A stretch of DNA of 8,175 nucleotides from Bacteroidaceae bacterium (GTDB taxonomy: Bacteria > Bacteroidota > Bacteroidia > Bacteroidales > Bacteroidaceae), in NCBI GenBank assembly GCA_023227685.1, contig JALNVG010000107.1, positions 1-8,175 of the forward strand. The letters are read 5' to 3'. The notes under the pieces are model-generated. The model was not told the DNA's origin. It searched no databases and saw nothing but the letters and a program-made list of their open reading frames with translations. Every line of letters begins with the position of its first letter. Position 1 is the first letter of the stretch. Made by a program: the position numbers and the translations under genes. This document shows, in pieces, positions 1 to 7,427 of this stretch.

Positions 1-329
1 CTCTAATCTTTTTGGGTGGTTCTTTAAAAGGGCCAAAACAAATTAGCACCTATGCATCACAGATAGATATTGCTGCCACCCTACTCTCGCAACTAGGTAT
101 ATCGCATAAAGAATTTAAATTTAGTAAAAACATTCTCAATCCGTCATCACCACATTTCGGTTATTATGCAGTACCAAACACTTTCGGTATGGTCACTCCT
201 GAAAATACGCTTGTATATAATTGTGTATCAAACAAAATTGTAACAAATACCGGTCCAAAGAAAAGTGAGAATTTGAATAAAGGAAAAGCGTATTTGCAAG
301 AAATCTATTTAGATATGGCCAAAAGATAA
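1..329 (+). CDS. LTA synthase-type sulfatase-superfamily protein, C-terminal fragment
   Basis: The reading frame is open from the left edge (first complete codon at 3) to a TAA at 327-329, so only about 108 C-terminal residues are visible and the start lies outside the window. The segment GGSLKGPKQISTYASQIDIA, followed by TLLSQLGI, resembles the end of the catalytic domain of LTA-synthase-like alkaline phosphatase-superfamily enzymes, where a late core segment reads like SQIDIAPTLL. Next comes a tail that includes FGYYAVPNTFG and VYNC. Family members are inner-membrane proteins with an extracytoplasmic catalytic domain that move phosphoglycerol or phosphoethanolamine groups onto lipids or glycans. 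The metal-binding and nucleophile residues are not in view, so substrate and activity cannot be judged. The PAP2 phosphatase gene follows 33 nt downstream on the same strand and is probably co-transcribed, which suggests a shared role in envelope lipid modification. It could instead be a plain sulfatase-fold hydrolase. Confidence 0.72.
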   Translation, partial: LIFLGGSLKGPKQISTYASQIDIAATLLSQLGISHKEFKFSKNILNPSSPHFGYYAVPNTFGMVTPENTLVYNCVSNKIVTNTGPKKSENLNKGKAYLQEIYLDMAKR

Positions 330-362
330 AAGATAAATCTGGAATCTAATAAAAAAAAAACC

Positions 363-1028
363 ATGACATGTGAAATATTGCAAAGTCTCATTAATATCGA
401 CACGAGTTCAACACTCTACACTAACGAAATGCATAACTCTTTTGCAGATACTTTTATGTATGTCTTTTCGAGCAAATTAATATGGGTACCGATGTATGCT
501 TCTATAATCTATTTGCTTTTAAAAAATTTTAATTGGAGGATAACTATTTACTGTATAATTGCAGCAATCCTAACTATAGCTTTTGCTGATCAGATGTGCG
601 CTCACGTCATTCGACCGATGGTTTGTCGACTACGTCCGGCCAATTTAAACAATCCATTACACAAGTTCATCCATATAGTCTATGGATATAGAGGAGGCAA
701 ATACAGTTTCCCGTCCTGTCACTCAGCCAATTCTTTTGCCTTTGCTTTCTATGTTTTTTTAGTATTCAAAAAACGATGGCTCACAATCTTCGTTATGAAT
801 TGGGCAACAATCAATTCTTATTCACGTATATATTTAGGCGTCCATTATGTAGGAGATATTATTGCCGGTGCTATCATCGGGACAATTGGAGCCTACCTCA
901 TTTATTATTTACTTCAAAGATTCACAAATTATAAACCTCAAAAAATCAAACAATCATGGGTAACCATGGCAATTGGAGGCATTACAACCGTAGCAATACT
1001 AATCTATTGCATCATTGAAATTTACTAA
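363..1028 (+). CDS. PAP2-family membrane phosphatase; candidate LpxF-type lipid A phosphatase
   Basis: This 221-residue polytopic protein has the three-part acid-phosphatase signature of PAP2 lipid phosphatases. Motif 1 is R84-x6-R91-P92, with Arg where the family usually has Lys. Motif 2 is F116-PSCH-120, with Cys where PSGH is usual. Motif 3 is S154-R155-x5-H161-x3-D165. H120, R155, H161 and D165 are the expected catalytic and phosphate-binding residues, so the enzyme should be active. Hydrophobic segments lie near residues 38-53, 58-76, 120-136, 138-150, 164-185 and 198-218. Such enzymes dephosphorylate undecaprenyl diphosphate, phosphatidylglycerol phosphate or lipid A on the outer face of the inner membrane. 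From memory, the Bacteroides thetaiotaomicron lipid A 4'-phosphatase LpxF (BT1854) lies close to that species' leu genes. The position here, convergent to a leu operon, fits an LpxF role, but this is inference. The ATG at 363 follows a ten-A run and is a typical Bacteroidales start. No promoter of its own is evident. Confidence 0.88.
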   Translation: MTCEILQSLINIDTSSTLYTNEMHNSFADTFMYVFSSKLIWVPMYASIIYLLLKNFNWRITIYCIIAAILTIAFADQMCAHVIRPMVCRLRPANLNNPLHKFIHIVYGYRGGKYSFPSCHSANSFAFAFYVFLVFKKRWLTIFVMNWATINSYSRIYLGVHYVGDIIAGAIIGTIGAYLIYYLLQRFTNYKPQKIKQSWVTMAIGGITTVAILIYCIIEIY

Positions 1029-1036
1029 TAAACAAC

Positions 1037-1082
1037 TTAGGCGGATTACACAAGAAATCTTACATCTTGGTAATCAGCCTAA
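1037..1082. terminator. Hairpin between convergent genes, likely bidirectional terminator
   Basis: The arms are TTAGGC (1037-1042) with GCCTAA (1077-1082), GATTAC (1044-1049) with GTAATC (1070-1075), and CAAGA (1051-1055) with TCTTG (1065-1069). There is one G/A mismatch (1043/1076), one bulged A (1050) and a 9-nt loop, giving 17 base pairs. It starts 8 nt after the PAP2 stop and ends 31 nt beyond the leuB stop, so it can serve transcripts from both sides. The U tracts are poor on both strands: the minus strand has GTTGTTTATT and the plus strand TCATTCTATT. It may therefore act partly as a 3'-end stabilising structure. Confidence 0.7.
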
Positions 1083-1113
1083 AGTCATTCTATTCAGGGA
1101 ACTGTGATTAAAA

Positions 1114-2175
1114 TTACGCCTTGTTAATATAATCAACAATCCATTGACCAACCTCTTTCGTACCATATTTGATACCACCATCGATTTGAATTTCAGGAGT
1201 ACGAACATTAGCAATTAATGATGCGTCAACGGCCTTACGGATCAGCAATCCTTCTTCATTTCTATTGAAATGTTCAAAAAGCATAGCAACTGAAAGAATT
1301 TGTGCTATAGGATTAGCGATATTCAAGCCCTTAGCCTGTGGCCAAGAACCATGAATTGGCTCAAATACCGGGGTGTTATCTCCTATAGATGCTGAAGGTA
1401 GTAATCCCATTGAGCCACTGATACAAGAACCTTCATCAGTCAGAATATCACCGAAAGTATTCTCGGTCACCATGACATCAAAGAACCGAGGTTCCTGTAT
1501 CATACGCATTGATGCATTATCAACATACATATAATCGGTTTTTACCTCAGGATAAGATTCTTCCATCTCCTGCGCTATTTTACGCCACAACCGTGAAGAA
1601 GCTAACACATTGGCCTTATCAACCACTGTAAGATGCTTTTTTCTCTTCATTGCATACTCGAAACCCACTTTTAAAATTCGTTCAATTTCAGGACGAGTAT
1701 AAAAATTCGTATCATAAGCCTTATCATTATCTTGATATTTCTCGCCAAAATACATGCCACCTGTTAGTTCACGAATACAAACAAAATCAGCACCATCTAC
1801 AATCTCGGTACGTAACGGAGATTTGTGAAGTAAACATTTGAAAGTTTGCACCGGACGAACATTGGCATATAATCCCAATTTCTTACGCATATCCAGCAAC
1901 CCGCTTTCAGGACGAACTTTGGCTGTAGGATCATTATCATACTTCGGATCACCTACGGCAGAAAAAAGTACAGCATCAGAATTCTTACAAATTTCAAAAG
2001 TTTTATCAGGAAATGGATCTCCGACTTGATCAATAGCATGAGCTCCGCAAATAGCTTCTGTATAACTCACTTGATGATCGAATTTCTTACAAATGGCACT
2101 CATTACATTCACTCCTTGAATGGAAATTTCCGGTCCGATACCATCACCTGCTAATATTGCAATTTTAAGATTCAT
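1114..2175 (-). CDS. leuB: 3-isopropylmalate dehydrogenase
   Basis: LeuB oxidatively decarboxylates 3-isopropylmalate to 2-oxoisocaproate in leucine synthesis. With a citramalate synthase in the same operon, it probably also turns 3-methylmalate into 2-oxobutyrate. From the ATG at 2175 the protein has 353 residues, normal for the family, and starts with the strand leading into AGDGIGPE (9-16). A longer form from 2211 would add a 12-residue unconserved tail, so I rejected it. Substrate residues equivalent to those of the Thermus enzyme are present: R97, R107, R135, Y142 and K187. The metal-binding aspartates D219, D243 and D247 are also there. ELTGGMYFG (136-144) and ENTFGDILTDE (238-248) are typical. 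One oddity is that the NAD-binding loop reads HGSWPQAKG (275-283). The usual form is HGSAPDIAG, so the Asp that holds the adenine ribose hydroxyls is replaced by Gln280. This is the last gene of the operon, 90 nt after cimA, and it ends facing the convergent hairpin. Confidence 0.96.
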   Translation of the reverse strand: MNLKIAILAGDGIGPEISIQGVNVMSAICKKFDHQVSYTEAICGAHAIDQVGDPFPDKTFEICKNSDAVLFSAVGDPKYDNDPTAKVRPESGLLDMRKKLGLYANVRPVQTFKCLLHKSPLRTEIVDGADFVCIRELTGGMYFGEKYQDNDKAYDTNFYTRPEIERILKVGFEYAMKRKKHLTVVDKANVLASSRLWRKIAQEMEESYPEVKTDYMYVDNASMRMIQEPRFFDVMVTENTFGDILTDEGSCISGSMGLLPSASIGDNTPVFEPIHGSWPQAKGLNIANPIAQILSVAMLFEHFNRNEEGLLIRKAVDASLIANVRTPEIQIDGGIKYGTKEVGQWIVDYINKA

Positions 2176-2208
2176 ATTGTTTAATTTATTATATGTAAAA
2201 TTATTTAT

Positions 2209-2216
2209 CAAATCTA
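2209..2216 (-). promoter_or_regulatory. Possible internal promoter -7 box before leuB
   Basis: In the 90-nt gap between cimA and leuB, the minus strand carries TAGATTTG, an exact match to the Bacteroides -7 consensus TAnnTTTG, 33 nt ahead of the leuB ATG. No TTTG-like -33 element sits at the usual 18-21 nt spacing; the nearest is at 2250-2253, about 33 nt away. A chance match in A/T-rich DNA is quite possible. The rest of the gap is A/T-rich with a nine-base A run (2218-2226) and no hairpin that I could see. Confidence 0.25.
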
Positions 2217-2265
2217 CAAAAAAAAATTCATATTTAATTAATTATTCTTCAAAGGATAACCACAC

Positions 2266-3813
2266 TTACGACTGATTTTGCTCTATCAAATTTAACATTT
2301 TAATCGTAGCCTTAATGGCAGCCTCTGTCTGATCAGCATCCAAGCCTCTGGTACGGATAATTCTATTATCATCAAATTTCCAAGAAATGGAAGCCTGAAC
2401 AAAGGCATCCGATCGTCCACCGGGAGGGATATTAACCTGATAATTCTCCAAATCAGGAAACGTTCGCTTCAGCGTACCCTTATAAATCTTCCGAAGTGCC
2501 CTTACAAAAGCATCATACTGCCCATCACCCGATGAACTTTCCTCATAAACTTTACCATCGATGTCTATACTCAGTGTCGCTGTAGGTTTCAACCCATAAG
2601 CCACAGCTACAAAATAACTCCGAAGTTTTACCTTCTCGGTCACAGCATTATGTTTCAAGACATCCGAAATTATATAAGGCAAATCTTCGGGAGTAACAAT
2701 CTCCTTTTTATCTCCCAATTCGGTTATACGATCCGTCACCTTTTTCATTTCAGTCTCATCTAACTTCAACCCAAGTGATTCCATGTTTTTACGGATATTT
2801 GCCTTACCGGACGTTTTACCAAGTGCATATTCACGTACTCGACCAAAACGTTCGGGTAGCAAATCATTGCAATACAGATTACTCTTATTGTCTCCATCAG
2901 CATGCACTCCGGCTACTTGGGTGAAAACACTTTCACCAACTATGGGCTGATTAGGAGAAATAGGTATACCTGAATATGATTCTACTACACGGCTGACTTC
3001 GTTTAGTTTACTCTCATCAATATTAGTAATAGCACTGAAATGATCTTTCAAGATAGCTTGAACACTGGCTAAAGGAGCATTTCCAGCCCTTTCGCCCAAG
3101 CCATTGATCGTAGTATGAAGACCTTTGACACCACTCAATACTGCCGCAAGAACATTGCTTACAGCCAGATCATAATCATTATGAGCATGAAAATCAAATT
3201 GAACATGCGGATAACGCTTAACCATCTTCCTTATATATTCTATCGTTTGCAGCGGATTTAGAATACCAAGCGTATCAGGTAACATAAAACGTTTGACCCC
3301 AGTATTCAATAATGCATCCATAATTTGATAGACATATTCTGGAGAATCTTTCATGCCATTGCTCCAATCCTCAAGATAAACATTAACATCAATGCCTACC
3401 TGATCTGCATATTGAATAGATTTCAAGACATCCTGAATATGCTGCTCCGGAGTCTTCTTCAGCTGACAAGTACAATGCTTCAAAGAACCCTTACACAACA
3501 AATTAATTACTTTACAACCCGCAGAATGTATCCAATCTAATGATGCATGACCATCAACGAATCCAAGAATTTCAACCTTCTGAAGCATATCTCGTTCAGC
3601 TGCCCAATCACAAATCATCTTTGCAGCTTTAAACTCACCACCGGAAACTCTTGCCGAACCAATTTCTATACGATCCACTTTTAGTTTTTCAAGAAGCATA
3701 CGCGCTATGATCAGCTTTTCATGAGGTACGAATGACACTCCGCAGGTCTGCTCACCATCACGGAGCGTACAATCCATGATTTCTATCTTTACATTCTTTC
3801 TTCCTTTTCCCAT
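2266..3813 (-). CDS. cimA: (R)-citramalate synthase, Leptospira type (often labelled 2-isopropylmalate synthase)
   Basis: The predicted reaction is pyruvate plus acetyl-CoA to (R)-citramalate, the first step of threonine-independent isoleucine synthesis. The 515-residue protein has an N-terminal HMGL-like TIM barrel with CTLRDGEQ (15-22), metal ligands D19, H209 and H211, and NGLGERAGN (237-245). A linker with HADGDNKSNLY (304-314) follows, then a C-terminal LeuA-type regulatory domain from about residue 395. It aligns almost without gaps over the barrel to the Leptospira interrogans CimA as I remember it. Landmarks include EILGFVDG, VNVYLEDWSNGM and IPPGG. The Leptospira residues R16, D17, L81, L104, Y144 and Y312 correspond here to R18, D19, L83, L106, Y146 and Y314, all at an offset of two. 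L83, L106 and Y146 would form the small pyruvate pocket. SSGDGQYDAF (427-436) matches the region that binds isoleucine for feedback inhibition. The start overlaps leuD by 25 nt, which suggests translational coupling. A later ATG at 3777 is possible, but the longer form matches the Leptospira N-terminus. Specificity is inferred, not shown. Confidence 0.85.
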   Translation of the reverse strand: MGKGRKNVKIEIMDCTLRDGEQTCGVSFVPHEKLIIARMLLEKLKVDRIEIGSARVSGGEFKAAKMICDWAAERDMLQKVEILGFVDGHASLDWIHSAGCKVINLLCKGSLKHCTCQLKKTPEQHIQDVLKSIQYADQVGIDVNVYLEDWSNGMKDSPEYVYQIMDALLNTGVKRFMLPDTLGILNPLQTIEYIRKMVKRYPHVQFDFHAHNDYDLAVSNVLAAVLSGVKGLHTTINGLGERAGNAPLASVQAILKDHFSAITNIDESKLNEVSRVVESYSGIPISPNQPIVGESVFTQVAGVHADGDNKSNLYCNDLLPERFGRVREYALGKTSGKANIRKNMESLGLKLDETEMKKVTDRITELGDKKEIVTPEDLPYIISDVLKHNAVTEKVKLRSYFVAVAYGLKPTATLSIDIDGKVYEESSSGDGQYDAFVRALRKIYKGTLKRTFPDLENYQVNIPPGGRSDAFVQASISWKFDDNRIIRTRGLDADQTEAAIKATIKMLNLIEQNQS

Positions 3814-4382
3814 AGTACAATCTTTTCTTTGTTTGATAATAGAAAATCTATATCATCAATACCATTCATCAAACAATGCTTCTTATATGCACTAATTTCA
3901 AAATGTTCACTCTTAACCGTATCCTTGTTAGTAATAGTCTGTTGGGGCAAATCTACCTCCACCTGCATTTTAGGGTTTTCTTTTATCGAAGAAAAAAGTT
4001 CAGCTAGAAAAGATTCGCTTACCACAACCGGAAGCACAAAATTATTTAATTCATTATTCTTATGTATATCTGCAAAAAAACTAGAAACGACCACACGGAA
4101 ACCATAGCCAGCTATTGCCCACGCCGCATGCTCACGACTTGATCCGGAACCGAAATTCTTTCCGGCCACAAGAATCTCGCCACTATACGTAGGATCATTC
4201 AAAACAAAAGACTTAATTTTATTGCCTTGCTTGTCATAACGCCAATCACAAAATAAATTTTCACCAAAACCCTCTTTTGTAGTAGCTTTAAGAAAGCGGG
4301 CCGGTATGATCTGATCAGTATCCACATTTTCTAATGGAAGAGGAACACATGTACTTGTAATTATATTGAATCTTTGTTTCAT
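3789..4382 (-). CDS. leuD: 3-isopropylmalate dehydratase small subunit
   Basis: This is the small, swivelling-domain subunit of isopropylmalate isomerase. It pairs with LeuC to convert 2-isopropylmalate to 3-isopropylmalate via the dehydrated intermediate, and probably citramalate to 3-methylmalate for the neighbouring cimA product. At 197 residues it has the length of bacterial LeuD of the roughly 200-residue class rather than the shorter archaeal-type class. NVDTDQIIPARFL (19-31) and FGSGSSREHA (77-86) are the hallmark motifs, the second supplying active-site Ser and Arg residues. FADIHKNNELNNFVLPV (103-119) follows as in the family. The ATG at 4382 gives the standard N-terminus with no upstream extension. 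It lies 51 nt after leuC, and its last codons overlap the start of cimA by 25 nt. Confidence 0.96.
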   Translation of the reverse strand: MKQRFNIITSTCVPLPLENVDTDQIIPARFLKATTKEGFGENLFCDWRYDKQGNKIKSFVLNDPTYSGEILVAGKNFGSGSSREHAAWAIAGYGFRVVVSSFFADIHKNNELNNFVLPVVVSESFLAELFSSIKENPKMQVEVDLPQQTITNKDTVKSEHFEISAYKKHCLMNGIDDIDFLLSNKEKIVLWEKEERM

Positions 4383-4433
4383 TGATGTAATACTTTAATC
4401 ATTATTAATATCTGTTTCTATAAGAAATTTAGG

Positions 4434-5828
4434 CTACAAGAATTCTCTTGGGTCACTCACAACACCCGTGATAGCAGCAGCAGCAGCAGTAAACGGACTT
4501 GCCAGCAACGTACGCGCACCCGGTCCCTGACGACCTTCAAAATTTCTATTACTCGTTGATACTGAATACTTTCCGGACGGAATTTTATCGTCATTCATAG
4601 CTAAGCAAGCAGAACAACCTGGTTGTCTAATCTCGAACCCGGCTTCCTTTAATACTTTGTCAAGTCCTTCTTTTCTGATTTGCGCATCAACCATCCATGA
4701 ACCCGGTACTAACCAAGCTATAACATTTTCAGCTTTTTTCTTTCCATTCACTATAGAAGTAAAAGCGCGAAAATCTTCAATACGACCATTGGTACAAGCA
4801 CCTAGAAATACATAATCAATCTTCTTTCCTAACAATAACTCATTAGGATTAAGCCCCATATAATTTAACGATTTATCAAAAGAAGCCTTAGCTCCGACAC
4901 TCATGTTTTCTGTTGTAGGAATATGTTTTGTTATTCCTATACCCATACCCGGATTCGTTCCGTAAGTTATCATAGGTTCAATATCAGATGCATCAAAAGA
5001 AATCTCCTTATCAAATACGGCATGATCGCTACTCTTCAAAGTTTTCCAATAAGCAACGGCCTTATCCCATGCCTCACCTTTAGGCGAGTTTTCTCTTCCT
5101 TTCAAATAAGCAACTGTCACCTCATCAGGGGCAACCATACCACCACGAGCACCCATTTCAATAGACAAATTGCATAATGTGAGACGCCCTTCCATTGTCA
5201 AATGACGAATAGCCGAACCTGCATATTCAACAAAATAACCAGTAGCACCACTCGTTGTCATCTTTGACATCATATAAAGTGCGATATCCTTAGCTGTGAC
5301 CCCTTTGCCCAAATTCCCATCAATCGTAATACGCATTGACTTTGGCTTCATTTGCAATACACATTGCGAAGCCATCACCATTTCTACCTCACTGGTACCT
5401 ATGCCAAAAGCTAATGCACCCATAGCGCCATGAGTAGAAGTATGCGAATCACCACATACAACCGTCATTCCGGGTAAAGTCAATCCACGCTCTGGACCAA
5501 CAACATGAATAATGCCATTCTTTTGATTCAACATTCCATAATAACTTAAGCCAAAATCTTTGGCATTTTTTTCAAGCATATCTACTTGTTTTTTTGAAAC
5601 TGGATCTTGAATAGGCTTATCCTGATCATGAGTCGGTGTATTATGATCAGGCATACAATAAATTTTTTCAGGACGGAAACATCCGATACCTCGCTCGCGA
5701 AGTCCGGAAAAAGCCTGTGGACTTGTCACTTCATGACAATACAAACGATCAATATACAATTGCGCGGGACCATCTTTTACTATAGTAACAACGTGAGAAT
5801 CCCAGATTTTGTCAAATAATGTATTCAT
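4434..5828 (-). CDS. leuC: 3-isopropylmalate dehydratase large subunit
   Basis: This is the aconitase-fold catalytic subunit of isopropylmalate isomerase, working with LeuD on a [4Fe-4S] cluster. The 464-residue length is normal (E. coli LeuC has 466). The three cluster cysteines are C345 in GACTNGRIED (344-352 region), C405 and C408 in PGCSACLAMN (403-412). VCGDSHTSTHGAMGALAFGIG (124-144) and MGARGGMVAPDE (225-236) are strongly conserved substrate and cluster-region motifs, and SNRNFEGRQG (426-435) is typical near the C-terminus. A five-alanine run (448-452) is encoded by five identical GCT codons (4473-4487). The run itself is conserved in LeuC, so only the pure codon repeat is notable. The gene starts 37 nt after the leuA stop with no terminator between them, so it belongs to the leu transcript. 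In this operon LeuCD most likely handles both 2-isopropylmalate and citramalate. Confidence 0.97.
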   Translation of the reverse strand: MNTLFDKIWDSHVVTIVKDGPAQLYIDRLYCHEVTSPQAFSGLRERGIGCFRPEKIYCMPDHNTPTHDQDKPIQDPVSKKQVDMLEKNAKDFGLSYYGMLNQKNGIIHVVGPERGLTLPGMTVVCGDSHTSTHGAMGALAFGIGTSEVEMVMASQCVLQMKPKSMRITIDGNLGKGVTAKDIALYMMSKMTTSGATGYFVEYAGSAIRHLTMEGRLTLCNLSIEMGARGGMVAPDEVTVAYLKGRENSPKGEAWDKAVAYWKTLKSSDHAVFDKEISFDASDIEPMITYGTNPGMGIGITKHIPTTENMSVGAKASFDKSLNYMGLNPNELLLGKKIDYVFLGACTNGRIEDFRAFTSIVNGKKKAENVIAWLVPGSWMVDAQIRKEGLDKVLKEAGFEIRQPGCSACLAMNDDKIPSGKYSVSTSNRNFEGRQGPGARTLLASPFTAAAAAITGVVSDPREFL

Positions 5829-5865
5829 TTATAAATAATAATTTAATCTTAAAACAACACCAAAA

Positions 5866-7368
5866 TCAATCAATTATAAACTTATTGATGCAATCAATAT
5901 AAGCTTCAATAGATGCAGCCACAATATCGGTATTAGCACCAAACCCATAATAGACACGATTATCATATTCAACTTGCATGTGGACCTTACCAACATCGTC
6001 ACTGCCCTTATTAATAGCCTGAATAGTAAACTCTTTCAGCGTCATTTCACGGTTCACAATTTTCTTCAAAGCCCTAATTGCAGCGTCTACAGGACCATTC
6101 CCGGTTGCTGCCGCCTCAAATTTTTCGCCGGAAATATTCAAGCCGATGCTGGCCACATCACGAAAACCGATACCACTTGTTACCTGTAAATAATCCAACA
6201 TTATACGATGATTTAGACTACGGTTATCACCTGCTAAGACGAGAATGTCATCATCATGAATTTCTTTCTTTTTATCAGCTAACTTCAAAAATTCCGCATA
6301 AACTTTATCCAATTTATCGTCATCAACTGAAACGCCCAAAATTTTGAGTCGGTTTTTTAAAGCAGCCCTACCACTACGTGCCGTCAAAACAATAGAATTC
6401 TCATCAAGCCCAACATCTTTCGGATTCATAATTTCATAAGTCTGAGCATTTTTCAACACACCGTCTTGATGAATACCAGATGAATGAGCAAAAGCATTAC
6501 GACCCACAACCGCTTTATTAGATTGAACAGGCATATTCATGAGACTAGAAACCATACGGCTAATATCATATATCTTTTGCGTATTTATGTCAGTAATAAT
6601 AGGTATATTGCGATGACATTTCAATATCATAGCTATCTCTTCCAATGCTGTATTTCCAGCACGTTCTCCTATACCATTAATTGTTACTTCGGCTTGACGC
6701 GCACCATTCAAGATACCAGCCATAGTATTAGCTGTAGCCATACCCAGATCATTATGACAATGAGTAGAAATAATCGCCTTATCAATACCATCAACATGTT
6801 CTACAAGATATTTTATTTTTTCTCCATACTCGGAAGGCAAACAATAGCCTGTTGTATCAGGAATATTAACAACTGTGGCACCAGCCTTAATAACAGCCTC
6901 GATAACACGCGCTAAATATTCATTATCCGTTCTTCCGGCATCTTCAGCATAAAACTCCACGTCTTCCACATAACGCTTTGCATACTTAACACAAGCCACA
7001 GCACGTTGAAGAATATCGTCCTGAGTGGAATTAAATTTATACTTGATATGATAATCAGAAGTACCAATACCAGTATGAATTCGTTTATGCTTGGCATACT
7101 TCAAAGCCTCAGCAGCTACATCAATATCCTTTTCCACCGCACGGGTAAGGGCACAAATTGTTGGCCACGTTACTGCTTTCGAAATTTCAATAACCGAATT
7201 AAAATCCCCGGGACTGGAAATAGGAAATCCGGCTTCAATCACATCAACGCCCAAATTTTCGAGTGCCTTGGCCACCTGAATTTTTTCAACCGTATTCAAC
7301 TGACATCCAGGAACTTGTTCCCCATCACGAAGAGTCGTATCAAAAATAAATAATTTGTTGTCCATCAT
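5866..7368 (-). CDS. leuA: 2-isopropylmalate synthase
   Basis: LeuA condenses acetyl-CoA with 2-oxoisovalerate, the committed step of leucine synthesis. The 500-residue protein has an HMGL-like barrel with FDTTLRDGEQVPG (9-21), ALTR (73-76), TSDYHIKYK (103-111), EFYAEDAGRTD (138-148), the metal-ligand motif HCHNDLG (203-209) and NGIGERAGN (231-239). Next come SSGIHQDGVLK (296-306) in the linker and a C-terminal LeuA regulatory domain from about 385, with ATGNGPVDAAIRAL (421-434). R14 and D15 are the catalytic Arg and first metal ligand. The regulatory domain implies feedback inhibition by leucine. The barrel has the isopropylmalate-synthase motifs ALTR and AEDAGRTD, where cimA has ILGFVDG and LEDWSNGM, so the two genes are not recent duplicates. 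Two adjacent ATGs (7368 and 7365) could each start the protein. This is the first structural gene, 26 nt after the U tract of the leader terminator. Confidence 0.96.
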   Translation of the reverse strand: MMDNKLFIFDTTLRDGEQVPGCQLNTVEKIQVAKALENLGVDVIEAGFPISSPGDFNSVIEISKAVTWPTICALTRAVEKDIDVAAEALKYAKHKRIHTGIGTSDYHIKYKFNSTQDDILQRAVACVKYAKRYVEDVEFYAEDAGRTDNEYLARVIEAVIKAGATVVNIPDTTGYCLPSEYGEKIKYLVEHVDGIDKAIISTHCHNDLGMATANTMAGILNGARQAEVTINGIGERAGNTALEEIAMILKCHRNIPIITDINTQKIYDISRMVSSLMNMPVQSNKAVVGRNAFAHSSGIHQDGVLKNAQTYEIMNPKDVGLDENSIVLTARSGRAALKNRLKILGVSVDDDKLDKVYAEFLKLADKKKEIHDDDILVLAGDNRSLNHRIMLDYLQVTSGIGFRDVASIGLNISGEKFEAAATGNGPVDAAIRALKKIVNREMTLKEFTIQAINKGSDDVGKVHMQVEYDNRVYYGFGANTDIVAASIEAYIDCINKFIID

Positions 7369-7394
7369 TTATTATTATTAAATTGTTATCAATT

Positions 7395-7427
7395 AAAAAA
7401 ACCTTTCACACAATGAAGTGAGAAAGG
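7395..7427 (-). terminator. Leader intrinsic terminator (attenuator) of the leu operon
   Basis: In RNA read from the minus strand, CCUUUCUCAC (7427-7418) pairs with GUGUGAAAGG (7411-7402) around the loop UUCAUU. Nine of ten positions pair, with one internal U/U mismatch, and seven U residues follow directly (7401-7395). This is a textbook intrinsic terminator placed between a leader ORF and leuA, where it would stop transcription before the structural genes. Its 5' arm is shared with an alternative pairing described separately. Confidence 0.9.

Noticed and set aside
1650..2029. Plus-strand ORFs opposite leuB, and similar ORFs opposite cimA, leuD, leuC and leuA
   Set aside because: They lie antisense to well-conserved genes, have no recognisable domains and no start context, and are best explained as reading-frame shadows.
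2176..2211. Longer leuB start giving 365 residues
   Set aside because: The extra 12 residues match no LeuB N-terminus, while the ATG at 2175 leads directly into the conserved first strand and AGDGIGPE loop.
2266..3813. Homocitrate synthase or Re-citrate synthase identity for the second synthase
   Set aside because: The C-terminal LeuA-type regulatory domain and the close residue-by-residue match to Leptospira CimA fit citramalate synthase better. No lysine-pathway or nitrogen-fixation genes are nearby.
4473..4487. Five-fold GCT repeat as a phase-variable microsatellite
   Set aside because: It encodes an alanine run that is conserved in LeuC proteins. Trinucleotide slippage would not shift the frame, so phase switching is unlikely.
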